Both the position numbers and the translations under genes were made by a program. A stretch of 64,000 nt of DNA from Mesorhizobium sp. Root552. Lineage in GTDB: Bacteria > Pseudomonadota > Alphaproteobacteria > Rhizobiales > Rhizobiaceae. The stretch lies in assembly GCF_001427285.1 (NCBI RefSeq), contig NZ_LMFV01000001.1:195351-259350 (forward strand), in the 5' to 3' direction. This document shows, piece after piece, positions 35,415 through 43,972 of this stretch. Below the pieces are notes generated by a model, which had not been told where the DNA came from, did not search any database, and worked only from the letters and a program-made list of their open reading frames with translations. Within the stretch, counting starts at the first letter, position 1; the number at the start of each line of letters is the position of its first letter.

Positions 35415-36137
35415 ATGCCTATGCGACGATTGAAGAAGCTGTTTCCGCGCCTGGGAGAACGGGTAGAAAGCAGCAAGGCTGCCGCATCGGAAGCGATCGC
35501 AACACGCCACCTGCTCATAGCTGGCACAGGCCGCGCGGGAACCAGCCTGCTCGTTCGCTACCTGACGGAAATGGGCATGGACACAACCTTGTCCAGGCAT
35601 GACGAAGCCGCAGTCTGGTCGGATGACGCTGACGCCGGTCTCGAGGAAAGCCCACACGCGCTTTTCGGCAAAGGTATCCCGTACGTCGTCAAATCACCCT
35701 GGCTTTACCTTGTCATCGACGAAGCGATCGCCAAGGCGCGGGACCGCATTGATGCGGTGGTCGTTCCAATTCGCGATCTCTCGCTTGCCGCAAGAAGCCG
35801 CACAAGCGTCGAACGCCGCGCCATGGCCCGAACCGCGCCGTGGCTATGTACGCTGGAACAGGAATGGGATGTCTGGGCGACAACGCCTGGCGGCGTCATC
35901 TATTCAGTCGACGAGGTGGATCAGCAGCGCCTGTTGGCCGTCGGCTTCTACAAGCTGGTCGAAAAGTGCGTCGAATCGGATGTGCCGCTGGTGTTCCTGC
36001 ATTTCCCGCGCTTTGCCGAAGATTCCGACTACCTGTTTTCCCAACTGGAGCGCTTTCTTCCTGCATCGACCGACGTCAACGCATCGAGAGAGGCGTTGGC
36101 GAAAGTCACGGATAGGTCGAAAATTCACTTCAGGTAG
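35415..36137 (+). CDS. P-loop sulfotransferase-like protein
   Basis: 240 residues. RHLLIAGTGRAGTSLLVRYLTEMG matches the 5'-phosphosulfate-binding loop of sulfotransferases (GxGRSGTS), and YVVKSPWLYL resembles the KSP-type motif near the active site. The later PAPS 3'-phosphate motif is not obvious (perhaps VVVPIRDLSLAARSRTSVERR). It could sulfate a surface glycan or small molecule, or be a non-catalytic relative. There is no operon context. Confidence 0.55.
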   Translation: MPMRRLKKLFPRLGERVESSKAAASEAIATRHLLIAGTGRAGTSLLVRYLTEMGMDTTLSRHDEAAVWSDDADAGLEESPHALFGKGIPYVVKSPWLYLVIDEAIAKARDRIDAVVVPIRDLSLAARSRTSVERRAMARTAPWLCTLEQEWDVWATTPGGVIYSVDEVDQQRLLAVGFYKLVEKCVESDVPLVFLHFPRFAEDSDYLFSQLERFLPASTDVNASREALAKVTDRSKIHFR

Positions 36138-36271
36138 CGTTTTGGCATGGCTAAAAAATAACTGACGGGAAAATAATTCCACTTTTCGGCAAAAATCAGC
36201 TGCCGTGCCCTTATATGTGGCGCTCCAATACTATATGCATGAGGTGGGAGGTTATTGGGAGGTCACGAAGG

Positions 36272-36508
36272 ATGAACCCAATGCCGCAAAATAGCGACAG
36301 CCTCTACGCGCAGATCGAAGAAGCCGCGAACCTCGCTCCCGTAATGTCGGCCAATGAGCTTGTTTCACTGACCCGCAAGGCGATTTTGCGCCTCGATTAC
36401 AAGGACGTCTCGGTTCGCGGATCACGAGTCAGCCGGGCTCTCCAGGTCATCAAGGCAGAACTCGGCAAACGTGGTCACCCGATCGGACCTACAGCCATCT
36501 ATGGCTGA
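36272..36508 (+). CDS. Hypothetical small protein
   Basis: 78 residues from the ATG at 36272 (GGGAGG 14 nt and GAAGG 1 nt upstream; the start is approximate). Soluble and mainly helical: LYAQIEEAANLAPVMSANELVSLTRKAILRLDYKDVSVRGSRVSRALQVIKAELGKRGHPIGPTAIYG. No cysteines and no recognised motif. The function is unknown; codon use is like its neighbours. Confidence 0.55.
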   Translation: MNPMPQNSDSLYAQIEEAANLAPVMSANELVSLTRKAILRLDYKDVSVRGSRVSRALQVIKAELGKRGHPIGPTAIYG

Positions 36509-36649
36509 GGTCTAATCGCCCCCCCCCGACCACAACCGTATCCCGACAATGCACACCGGCTCATAGCGGTAGCCTGTGCCTTTTCTGCTACAGCGCAACG
36601 CCTGAATTTACGTTACATAAGTAACACAAGATGGATTGAGGGGGTTTTC

Positions 36650-37351
36650 ATGAGGATCGCAATTGCGCTCGCAATTATACTAGGAGCATCGGGTGCGGCA
36701 CTGGCAGCCGACCCGGCAGCGGAAATTCCGGTCGCTTCGACCTATAACTGGTCAGGTGCCTATGCCGGGCTTCATACCGGCCATTCCTGGGGTGACGGCG
36801 ATGGCGTCTACCTGGTGGGCGGCATTCAAGTCGAAACGGCCAACCTGAACGCAGACGGCTTTATGCTCGGTGGCCAAGTCGGATACAATTGGCAGTTCGG
36901 TTCCGTTGTTGCCGGTATCGAAGGCGATCTCGCCTTTTCCAATGCAGATGGAAACGACAATATTTTCGGTTTCCCCGGTGGCGTCGCACCTGTCGCAACC
37001 ACCCATTCCGAGATCGACTATCTTGGCAGCATCACCGGCCGTTTGGGTTATGCCGTTGACCGCGCTTTGTTCTATGCCAAGGGCGGCGTTGGCTTCACGC
37101 GCCTGGAAATCACAGACATCTCGCTTGGTGGCTTCAACAACGCAAGCGGCAAGGAGTCGGTGGCAGGCTGGACCCTTGGCGCTGGCGTCGAATACGCGCT
37201 CAATGACAACTGGACCGTCAAGGGCGAGTATCAGTTCTATCAGTTCTCTCCGAATCTGACATTGCTCAATCCCGGCGGCACCGAGTTCAGAACGTATGAT
37301 GACAATTTCGATGTCCATGCGATCAAGATTGGCTTCAACTACAAGTTCTGA
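36650..37351 (+). CDS. Outer-membrane beta-barrel (Omp25/porin family) protein
   Basis: 233 residues. Signal peptide MRIAIALAIILGASGAALAA, then YNWSGAYAGLHTGHSWGDGDG, the standard first strand of Omp25/Omp31-type proteins. Further strands include GGQVGYNWQFGSVVAGIEGDLAFS, LGSITGRLGYAVDRALFYAKGGVG, LGAGVEYALNDNWTVKGEYQFY and the terminal HAIKIGFNYKF with closing Phe. It forms an 8-stranded barrel in the outer membrane, probably structural or immunogenic. It is followed by a strong terminator, so it is monocistronic. Confidence 0.88.
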   Translation: MRIAIALAIILGASGAALAADPAAEIPVASTYNWSGAYAGLHTGHSWGDGDGVYLVGGIQVETANLNADGFMLGGQVGYNWQFGSVVAGIEGDLAFSNADGNDNIFGFPGGVAPVATTHSEIDYLGSITGRLGYAVDRALFYAKGGVGFTRLEITDISLGGFNNASGKESVAGWTLGAGVEYALNDNWTVKGEYQFYQFSPNLTLLNPGGTEFRTYDDNFDVHAIKIGFNYKF

Positions 37352-37376
37352 TCTGGTTCGCAGATGAGATGCAAAG

Positions 37377-37398
37377 CCCCGCTCCGGCGGGGTTTTTT
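37377..37398 (+). terminator. Rho-independent terminator after the Omp25-like gene
   Basis: A 6-bp CCCCGC/GCGGGG stem with a TCCG loop and six T residues, 26 nt past the stop. Confidence 0.9.
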
Positions 37399-37476
37399 GT
37401 TGGCTGCATCTCGCTTTCGCACCTGACGACGACCTGATAGGCTTGCGCCGATGCCTTTTGCTGTGTGGGGGAAACC

Positions 37477-37986
37477 ATGGTGTTGGGTCTTCGGGCGCAC
37501 GCGGCGCAGCTGGCGGCGTGTCTGGCGTTTTATTGCCTTGGCACGATCTCGTCATTCGCGGATCCCGGCCATGGTGTGTGTATTCAGGGAACGAACCCCG
37601 GCGAGCACAACCAGCCGATTGGCTATATCGAGCGCAGTTGTCTAAAGAGCCCGGTCGACGGAAGCACGAATTGCGACGACTGGGAAAAGGACTCGCTGGA
37701 ACACGATACGCCGGACAGCATCAACGCCATCAAGATCGTCAAGACGTGGCCCAGGCAATTGGCCACCGATGAGAAGCTCGACACCTGGGAGTTCTGGATT
37801 CAGGTCGAATTTGACGAGTCCTTCGAGCCAGGTGTCCAGTCACGCCGCATGGTCCTGAAGCCCGAATGGAACTGGGGCGACATTGCCGCCAGCGACGATT
37901 GCCTGACTTTTCCGCAATACCACTTCCGCGCGGTCGGCAACGGGCTGAAGCTATACAAGGGCTGTCATCCGGATTTTTGCTCCTAG
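37477..37986 (+). CDS. Secreted Cys-containing hypothetical protein
   Basis: 169 residues from the ATG at 37477 (GGGGGAAA upstream); a GTG at 37465 is an alternative. An N-terminal signal peptide ends near FADPGHG. The mature part has six cysteines (GVCIQG, RSCLKS, TNCDDW, DDCLTF, KGCHPDFC) suited to disulfides, and many aromatic residues (WEFWIQVEFDESFEPG). I recognise no family. Probably periplasmic. Confidence 0.6.
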   Translation: MVLGLRAHAAQLAACLAFYCLGTISSFADPGHGVCIQGTNPGEHNQPIGYIERSCLKSPVDGSTNCDDWEKDSLEHDTPDSINAIKIVKTWPRQLATDEKLDTWEFWIQVEFDESFEPGVQSRRMVLKPEWNWGDIAASDDCLTFPQYHFRAVGNGLKLYKGCHPDFCS

Positions 37987-38122
37987 GGCGTGTTCGGGCA
38001 GCAGCATTCCCCTCGCGAAATGCATCGCATTCGCGGCGTCGCACAGGATAATCCTTATTGTCGAATTGAAACCGGCGGCACGACGCTTGAGAATTGCGGA
38101 ATTCAGCAACTCGGAGGCATTC

Positions 38123-38338
38123 ATGCACAAGGATCGGTTGCTTCAGATTTCATTCCTCGCAACGATGGCGCTCCTCGTCGCCGACAGCGCTTTCGCTCAA
38201 TACAACACGCCATGCACCCCGGATGGCAGACGACTTTGCGGCACTCGCAACGCATCTGTCGCCGAGCCCTGCCTCAGGCAGCATATGGACGAGCTATCGC
38301 CGGCCTGCAAAGCCTATCTGGCGAAGAAAAAATCGTAG
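38123..38338 (+). CDS. Small Cys-rich periplasmic protein
   Basis: 71 residues from the ATG at 38123 with GGAGG 5 nt upstream. Signal peptide to SAFAQ, then a 45-residue mature protein with four cysteines (PCTPDGRRLC, EPCLRQHMDELSPAC). The spacing C-x8-C-x9-C-x12-C resembles one or two units of the eukaryotic-like cysteine-rich repeat seen in small proteobacterial periplasmic proteins. The role is unknown. Confidence 0.65.
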   Translation: MHKDRLLQISFLATMALLVADSAFAQYNTPCTPDGRRLCGTRNASVAEPCLRQHMDELSPACKAYLAKKKS

Positions 38339-38530
38339 CATCGCCATAGGCGAAGCCCGCCCTGCGGGCTTTGCCAGTCCATTCGTTCCGGTTTGCACCG
38401 ATAGGTCCCTTACCTTTCGGTAACCGAATCGCAGCAGCTTGCCTCCCGCGAAATGTATCGTGTTCGCAGCAACCGGCGGGCTTCCTATTGCACAAGCCCC
38501 CCGACGCCCGCCGGTTGCACTCGCGAAATT

Positions 38531-39025
38531 CTATGCTGCCTTGGCCGTGGATGATGTACTGTTGATCGACGTGACCGCCAAATTCGTCAGCTTGTTGTTG
38601 GTCGCTTTCTCCTGGTCGAGGATTTCGCTAAGCAGCTTGTGGGCTTCGCCATGTCCGAGATCCTTCGCCCATTCGCGCAGCGACCCGTAGCGCGAAATCT
38701 CGTAGTGCTCGACCGCTTGGCAGGCGGCCAGCAGGCCGGCATTGAGTGCCGTTCCCGACGCCTCCTCCATAAGCCCGTCGGCTTCCTTGATCAGGCCCTC
38801 GATCGCGTCGCATTTTTCCCCGGACGCTTTCTTGCCGATCGATTTGAACACTTGCTCCAGCTTCTTGATCTGGTCCTTGGTCTCGGCGAGATGATCTTCG
38901 GCAGCCTGCCTCAGCTTTGTGTCGGTCGCCGCCTTGGCAACCTTCGGCAGCGCCTTGGTCATGGCGTTCTCGGCATAGTAGACGTCCTTGAGGGTGTGCT
39001 CGAAAATCTCAGCCAGGGTTTTCAT
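38531..39025 (-). CDS. YciE/YciF ferritin-like protein (DUF892)
   Basis: 164 residues, full length for the family. Four-helix ferritin-like bundle: MKTLAEIFEHTLKDVYYAENAMTKALPKVAKAA, LRQAAEDHLAETKDQIKKLEQVFKSIG and VEHYEISRYGSLREWAKDLGHGEA. Glu/His residues in these helices could bind a di-iron centre. Members are often induced by general stress in enterics and rhizobia. I looked for an EcfG promoter upstream and found only a GTTCC with the wrong spacing (13 nt). Confidence 0.88.
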   Translation of the reverse strand: MKTLAEIFEHTLKDVYYAENAMTKALPKVAKAATDTKLRQAAEDHLAETKDQIKKLEQVFKSIGKKASGEKCDAIEGLIKEADGLMEEASGTALNAGLLAACQAVEHYEISRYGSLREWAKDLGHGEAHKLLSEILDQEKATNNKLTNLAVTSINSTSSTAKAA

Positions 39026-39440
39026 GAAATATCTCCTCGTGCCGGAATTGGCTGGAGAAGAAATGAACAGGGCTTTGGTTGGTTCCGAAGGACGACATCA
39101 CTTCCGCTCGTCGAAGTGGAAATCCCAAAGAGATAACTCAAGCGCTTGTCCAAAGGCGCATAACCTTTGACGTTGCAGGCTTCTTCGATGGTGTCGTCAT
39201 GCCGTTCAAGATCCTTGCCGCGACAATTCCCGCACTGACAACCGCCGGACCCCAAGCAGGGGTAGCTGCCCATTAAGCGCAGACAGAACGATTGAGGGTC
39301 ATCTACCAGTTATTGGTGGCAAAGCCGAAGCGAATGTCGAAGTCGAGCGTGTAACGGATTTGACTGCGAGTAGCGCCTTGACAAAATCAATCGGCAAAGC
39401 TGGATTGCTTCGTGTCGCTTGTCGTTGGGGAGGGATAGGG
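39026..39440. other. Intergenic region, no supported gene
   Basis: 415 nt between divergent genes. Short open frames on both strands here (for example 39079-39276) have no ribosome-binding site or recognisable protein. It presumably contains promoters for both flanking genes. Confidence 0.4.
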
Positions 39441-40130
39441 GTGGGCAAATCCATTAGGGCGGTTTGGATTGCAGTTTCCTTGTTTGTGCTGTTCCCCACG
39501 GCTTCCAACGCCGATGCCTTTTGCGGCCCCGGTAAGCATCTAGCCAGCAATGCCTTTGCCTGCCTGCCGGGCGACAGGGCTCGATCTACGACAAATTCAT
39601 CTAACAATTCCGGCGGCCAAGTAGCTGCCGGGCTGGCGGTTGGAGGAGCTGTTCTATCAATCATCCAGTCCCTCGCCAGCCAAAGCGAAATGACGGACAA
39701 TCTCGGCAGCGTTCAATTGGATCAGCAGCGCCACGGCACAATAAGCCGCTCCCATAATCGGAAGGGCTTGGTTTTGCAGCAGGCCGGCAAATTCAACGAA
39801 GCGCGTATCGCGTTTCTGAAAGCGTCGGATGAAGCCGTTAAGGCGGGCAATCTGCGCGAAGCCAAAATCAACGATAAGAACGCCGATATCGCAGACGCAC
39901 TGCACTGGCTGAGAAATGGCTTCGAGGCGGAGAAGGCTGGCAAGACCACGAAAGCCAACATCGCCTATCGCATGGGCATCGACGCTGCTGAAAGGGCGGG
40001 AGACAAGAAAACGGCCAACCAGTTGAGGAAGGCAAATGATGCTCTGGTAAAGCAAAAAGGAGGCAGCGGTTCATATAAGTCGACCGGGGAGAACTGCGCC
40101 CTTATCAATGGCAAATACGCTTGTAACTAG
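39441..40130 (+). CDS. Secreted helical-repeat hypothetical protein
   Basis: 229 residues from the GTG at 39441, preceded by GGGAGGG. The signal peptide ends near TASNADA. Two Cys lie near the mature N-terminus (FCGPGK, FACLPG), with a hydrophobic Gly/Ala segment (VAAGLAVGGAVLSIIQ). TPR-like helical pairs follow: GLVLQQAGKFNEARIAFLKASDEAVKAGNLREAKIN and GFEAEKAGKTTKANIAYRMGIDAAERAGDKKTANQL. Two Cys (ENCALI, YACN) close it. No named family. It sits 9 nt before the next secreted gene, so the pair is an operon. Confidence 0.65.
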   Translation: MGKSIRAVWIAVSLFVLFPTASNADAFCGPGKHLASNAFACLPGDRARSTTNSSNNSGGQVAAGLAVGGAVLSIIQSLASQSEMTDNLGSVQLDQQRHGTISRSHNRKGLVLQQAGKFNEARIAFLKASDEAVKAGNLREAKINDKNADIADALHWLRNGFEAEKAGKTTKANIAYRMGIDAAERAGDKKTANQLRKANDALVKQKGGSGSYKSTGENCALINGKYACN

Positions 40131-40139
40131 GTAGGCGCC

Positions 40140-40772
40140 ATGAAAATCATCTTACCCTTTCTCGCCTTCCTTGTAGGCCTGATTGTCCCTTCTCAAGCGG
40201 CCGAGAAATTTCCATTTCGGGCAATCGAAATTTCGTACTCACTTCAGATAGACGATTTTTCCTGGGCCCCTCTGGCCAACAACTACCAGCTCTTTCGCCA
40301 CAACTTCCCCAGCAATGGCCTATTCATCTCTCGCATGCGGGTCGACGGACAGGAAATGCTGGTCGCGCAATATGGCGGCGGCTTTATTCCAGGCTGTGAC
40401 GTGGACGGGCGCTTCTCCATGTTCTCGCCAATGTTCCGCTTAAACGGAAAGCACTCGGATGTCATGCGTTGTTCCAATCCCGCAAAGCCCGGCGAGAAAG
40501 GAACAATCAAATATTCGACCACCAGTAGTTTCAGCGGAGGCGTTCTGACTTTAAAAAGCCAAGCCACCGAAATTAGACGCTTTCCTGGATCTGGTGGCGA
40601 CGGTACGCTTGGGCACGACGCCACCGATAGGATTGAGTTGCAAGTCGCTCTGAATGGTGGAGCATGCAAGGTCATTAAGGGAACATACCGAGGCGAGCGG
40701 AAAAATTTTGGCATGAAGGGGTATGCCAAAGCTTTCAGCAAGGTCCCCAAGCCAAGTTGCAAAGTACATTAG
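40140..40772 (+). CDS. Secreted hypothetical protein
   Basis: 210 residues. Signal peptide MKIILPFLAFLVGLIVPSQAAE. The mature protein is beta-rich with Cys in PGCDVDGR, MRCSNP, GACKVI and PSCKVH. No family recognised. It follows the helical-repeat protein gene by 9 nt, suggesting they are made together and may interact in the periplasm. The ATG lacks an obvious strong ribosome-binding site (TAGG only), consistent with translational coupling. Confidence 0.6.
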   Translation: MKIILPFLAFLVGLIVPSQAAEKFPFRAIEISYSLQIDDFSWAPLANNYQLFRHNFPSNGLFISRMRVDGQEMLVAQYGGGFIPGCDVDGRFSMFSPMFRLNGKHSDVMRCSNPAKPGEKGTIKYSTTSSFSGGVLTLKSQATEIRRFPGSGGDGTLGHDATDRIELQVALNGGACKVIKGTYRGERKNFGMKGYAKAFSKVPKPSCKVH

Positions 40773-40920
40773 CCGCCTTGGCTCGGAGACTAGCAAGAGA
40801 GGCGACATACCGAATCCGGGATGCATACTGATCCGGGAAAGTAAGGCTGCCAACGCGCTGGCGAAGTGCCTGACATGCCAGGCGTCTTGAGCATGTCAAG
40901 GAAACCGGATTAAATCGGAC

Positions 40921-41106
40921 ATGGCAGACATGATAGAACTCGCATCCGAACTCGCCTACATGGCCGAGCATCCCGAATCCTTCACGAAGGAAGAAATGGC
41001 CGCCAAATTGGCTGAGGCTTCCAAGGCGATCAGCAAGGCACGCACCCTTCGGCGCTACCCCGGCAAGAAGAAGCCTTTATCTCGCGAGCCGAGGAGCAAA
41101 GCTTGA
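40921..41106 (+). CDS. Hypothetical 61-residue protein coupled to BLUF
   Basis: 61 residues, soluble. It has an acidic helical N-terminal part (MADMIELASELAYMAEHPESFTKEEMAAKLAEASKAISKA) and a very basic tail (RTLRRYPGKKKPLSREPRSKA). The stop TGA shares its last base with the ATG of the BLUF gene (TGATG), so the two are probably translated together. No known family. It could be a partner or effector of the photoreceptor. Confidence 0.6.
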   Translation: MADMIELASELAYMAEHPESFTKEEMAAKLAEASKAISKARTLRRYPGKKKPLSREPRSKA

Positions 41107-41438
41107 TGGCGCTTGAACTCGTCCGCCTTGCCTATGTTTCGACCTTACAACCACGCATTGATGCTTCCGACCTGACGGAACTCATCGAAAAGGCAGCCGC
41201 GTTCAACAAAACTCAGGATATCACCGGAGTGCTGGCTATTGAGGGCCACCGAATCTGTCAGATTCTCGAAGGCCCTTCGGACTCGGTCAAAAAGTTGTAT
41301 GCGTCGATCCAGAAAGACAGCCGCCACCACGGGGTTACGACAATCGAAAATCGCCCCATCGCTAAAACTGCTTTCGAAAGCTGGGGCATGGCTAAGCGCA
41401 ACATGGTCGATATGGTGGTCTATGCACTTACTACTTGA
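41106..41438 (+). CDS. Short BLUF-domain blue-light photoreceptor
   Basis: 110 residues, a stand-alone BLUF domain from the ATG at 41106. All flavin-switch residues are present with the spacing of AppA: Tyr10 (RLAYVS), Asn34 (AAFNKTQDITGVL), Gln52 (RICQILEG), Trp93 and Met95 (ESWGM). The domain binds FAD and shifts hydrogen bonding on blue-light absorption. No output domain is fused, so signalling must be through a partner. The overlapping 61-residue protein is the obvious candidate. Confidence 0.88.
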   Translation: MALELVRLAYVSTLQPRIDASDLTELIEKAAAFNKTQDITGVLAIEGHRICQILEGPSDSVKKLYASIQKDSRHHGVTTIENRPIAKTAFESWGMAKRNMVDMVVYALTT

Positions 41439-41465
41439 CGGCTTGCAGCAGCTTGCAAAACACAA

Positions 41466-41487
41466 AGGCCGGGGTTTCACCCGGCCT
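41466..41487. terminator. Strong hairpin downstream of the BLUF gene
   Basis: A perfect 8-bp AGGCCGGG/CCCGGCCT stem with a 6-nt loop, 28 nt past the BLUF stop. The T-rich side (TTGTGTTTT) is on the minus strand, so it may be bidirectional. Confidence 0.5.
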
Positions 41488-41731
41488 CCGTTGCCTCACC
41501 CTGCGCGTACATCCGGCGTCAGGGGAAGCTCTGAGAACAATATGGGCAACGCTGCCGAATTCGACAAGACCGCCTTTCGGTGGTGGTTCTCCTAATGCGG
41601 CTTCAACGACCACCTGCCTGATGGAACAGGCAGGAAACAGGGCGGGCGCAGGTTTGTCGGCTTGCCAGATGGGCGAATGCGAAATTTTCGCGCAGGCAAT
41701 AATGCCGCGAACGCTAGTCTTTGCCCCACGC

Positions 41732-41763
41732 AAAAAGCCCGTCAGAAACCCCGCAAGTGACGG
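41732..41763 (-). terminator. Terminator candidate after tRNA-Glu
   Basis: On the minus strand a CCGTCA/TGACGG stem (with internal GAAACC/GGTTTC pairing possible) followed by TTTTT, 34 nt beyond the tRNA 3' end. Confidence 0.55.
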
Positions 41764-41796
41764 TTTCGGGAGCTTCAACCAAATTGTTGAAATTTC

Positions 41797-41871
41797 TGGT
41801 ACGCCCAGGGGGAATCGAACCCCCGTTTGCGCCGTGAGAGGGCGCCGTCCTGACCGCTAGACGATGGGCGC
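41797..41871 (-). tRNA. tRNA-Glu (anticodon CTC)
   Basis: 75 nt including an encoded CCA. Acceptor stem 5' GCGCCCA pairs with TGGGCGT (one G-T). The D arm contains TCTAGCGGTCAGGA, the anticodon loop is CTCTCAC with CTC reading GAG, and the T arm is GGGGGTTCGATTCCCCC. It closely resembles known bacterial tRNA-Glu. Confidence 0.95.
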
Positions 41872-41953
41872 AGCCGAGAAAGGCGATATAGGCTGGCGAA
41901 ATCGAAAAAGCAACCGCTCGATTGGAAGCTTTGTTCGCTGTTCGAGCGCTGCT

Positions 41954-43249
41954 TTAATGCCGATGCTGTTCGTCATCGGGCAGGAAGGCAAGCTCCACCG
42001 GCAACGGTGCCTGTGCCGTCATCGGCGTGAAGCTGCCGGTTTCTTCCGCCGGCACCGCCTGTGTGGTGACGACGCGCCCGATTACGAAAAACAGGAAGGC
42101 TGCGGCTATCGCCACGGCGACATAGATGAAGGCTTGCGTTCCGATCACCGCCGACAGGCCGGTGACGATACCGGGAACGATGAAGCCCGACAGCGACCAC
42201 GCAAACAACAGCGAACTCGACAGGGCAACGAGATCGTCCTTGCCGGCGCGGTCGTTGGCGTGCGCACTGCCCAGCGAATAGATCGATTCCGCTGCGCCGT
42301 CCCAGACAACATAGATGACGATGAGCAGTCCGAGCGCACCGCCGTCGAAACCGAGCGCCAAAAGGCCGCCGGCAGCCGCCAGCCCGGAAGCGCCGATCAG
42401 CACGTAGCGCCGGTCGGTGCGGTCGGAAATCCACCCGAACGGAATCTGCAACAGCAGCGTGCCGAGCGGCATGCACGACAAAAGAAGCGCCACATCGGCC
42501 TGGCTATAGCCTTTGGCGGTCGCATGGATCGGAGCAAAGCCGGTGATCGTCATCGACAGGCCGCCAACCGCCAGCATCGCCACGAGCCCGACAGGCGAGA
42601 TGCGCCAGGCTTTGCGCAAAGCCACCGAGGCAGCCAGCGGCGGTGGCGGTTGCGCCAGCCGGGTCAGTCCCACGGGCAGGATCGAAATCGCGGTAAAGGC
42701 GATGCCGATGAGCGGTGCCTCCGCAGCCTCGAGATTGATGAAGGCGAGCGTGAAATAGCCGACGCCGAGACCCGCAGTGTAGGCGACATAGAACACCGCC
42801 ATCACCCTGCCGCGTATGGCATTGGCGACGACATCGTTCAGCCAGCTCTGCGCCACGATGAACAGGCCGCAAATGGCAAAGCCGTAGAGCGCCCGCGCCG
42901 CGATCCACAGCACCGGATAGGTGCCCGCACCAACGCTTGCATTGGAAAGCACGATGAGCGCCGACAACACCATGAAGGCGCGCGCATGGCCGACGCGGCG
43001 TACCAGCGGTCCGGTAAGGATGCAGCCGGCAAGGCCACCGGCCGAAAGCGCCGTCACGATCAATCCGGCCCAGGTCGGATCGAAGCCCTCCGCGCCGAGG
43101 CGGACCGGAATATAGGCAAACATCAGCCCGTTGCCGATGGCGACGAGCCACATCGACAGGATCACGCTGGCGATGGCGATCAGCGGCGCGGGTTCCCCCG
43201 CATCCCCTGGACGTTCATTGGCAGCTGTTCGGTCGAAAGTCTTGCTCAT
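41954..43249 (-). CDS. MFS transporter (YcaD/sugar-phosphate-antiporter-like)
   Basis: 431 residues from the ATG at 43249, 12 predicted membrane helices. The inter-helix motifs are LVRRVGHARAFMV after helix 2 and WISDRTDRRYVLIG in the second half. The pattern NGLMFAYIPVRLGAEGFDPTWAGLIVTALSAGGLAGC resembles the YcaD/YfkF group of putative efflux carriers. Substrate unknown. It ends 64 nt before the nadD stop region, on the same strand as the proBA-nadD cluster but probably with its own promoter. Confidence 0.82.
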   Translation of the reverse strand: MSKTFDRTAANERPGDAGEPAPLIAIASVILSMWLVAIGNGLMFAYIPVRLGAEGFDPTWAGLIVTALSAGGLAGCILTGPLVRRVGHARAFMVLSALIVLSNASVGAGTYPVLWIAARALYGFAICGLFIVAQSWLNDVVANAIRGRVMAVFYVAYTAGLGVGYFTLAFINLEAAEAPLIGIAFTAISILPVGLTRLAQPPPPLAASVALRKAWRISPVGLVAMLAVGGLSMTITGFAPIHATAKGYSQADVALLLSCMPLGTLLLQIPFGWISDRTDRRYVLIGASGLAAAGGLLALGFDGGALGLLIVIYVVWDGAAESIYSLGSAHANDRAGKDDLVALSSSLLFAWSLSGFIVPGIVTGLSAVIGTQAFIYVAVAIAAAFLFFVIGRVVTTQAVPAEETGSFTPMTAQAPLPVELAFLPDDEQHRH

Positions 43250-43313
43250 CGTCCCATCATGGCTTGTCCGCTCACCTCGAGGCGGCATTAAAAGCGACAC
43301 GCTTCGGATGTAC

Positions 43314-43943
43314 CTACGCCCTGGTGCCGTTGCGGATCGCGGTGGAAGACAGCACCGAGCGCGGGCCGTGGATGAAGGTCCAGGCGGGTGCCTTCATGCG
43401 CGCAAGCCGCGGCGCGTCACGCTCGTCGACGCGGGCATAGTCGAATGTCTTTGCCGCCACCGACGACAGGAACGACAGCGTCGCCCCCGGCCTGTCGATG
43501 ACGGCGATCGGAAAGGTCAGCATGATCTGCCGCCAGCGCTCCCATCGATGGAAATCGCGCAGGCTGTCGGCGCCCATGATCCAGACAAAATCGACGCCGG
43601 GATTCTTGGCGTGGACCAGCGCCAGCGTATCGGCCGTGTAGCGCACATGGTAGGCTGCCTCGAACGCAGTCACCTTGATGCGCGGGTCGTGCGCCACTTT
43701 TTGCGAGAGCCGGATGCGCTCGGCAAGCGGCGTCAATTCACGCGTGCTCTTGAGCGGATTGCCCGGCGTCACGATCCACCACAACTGGTCGAGCGAAAGC
43801 CGCCTCAGCGCAATGTCGGCAACCAGCTCATGGCCGGCATGCGGCGGATTGAACGAGCCGCCGAACAGCCCGACCTGCATGCCCTTTTCGACATGCGGCA
43901 TACGCAGGTACGGCCTTGCGATGGCAGCGCCGGACGACGGCAC
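43314..43943 (-). CDS. nadD: Nicotinate-nucleotide adenylyltransferase NadD
   Basis: 209 residues. Nucleotidyltransferase signature GLFGGSFNPPHAGHELVADIAL and C-terminal RSVLSSTAIRNG (the SSTxIR motif); FVWIMGADSLRDFHRW contains the conserved GAD. It transfers AMP from ATP to nicotinate mononucleotide in NAD synthesis. In-frame ATGs at about residues 15 and 22 could be the true start. It lies 29 nt downstream of proA, the usual order in Rhizobiales. Confidence 0.94.
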   Translation of the reverse strand: MPSSGAAIARPYLRMPHVEKGMQVGLFGGSFNPPHAGHELVADIALRRLSLDQLWWIVTPGNPLKSTRELTPLAERIRLSQKVAHDPRIKVTAFEAAYHVRYTADTLALVHAKNPGVDFVWIMGADSLRDFHRWERWRQIMLTFPIAVIDRPGATLSFLSSVAAKTFDYARVDERDAPRLARMKAPAWTFIHGPRSVLSSTAIRNGTRA

Positions 43944-43972
43944 GTCCCCTCAGGCTCCGCCCAAGCAATCGG

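Noticed and set aside
39068..39090. Possible EcfG promoter before the YciE/YciF ferritin-like gene
   Set aside because: The GTTCC and AAC halves are only 13 nt apart.
39079..39276. Possible 65-codon gene in the gap before 39441
   Set aside because: No ribosome-binding site, no homology recognised, and an overlapping frame on the other strand is equally long.
41864..43291. Long (475-codon) plus-strand frame opposite the MFS gene
   Set aside because: Arg/His/Asp-rich antisense shadow; it begins inside tRNA-Glu and lacks any domain.
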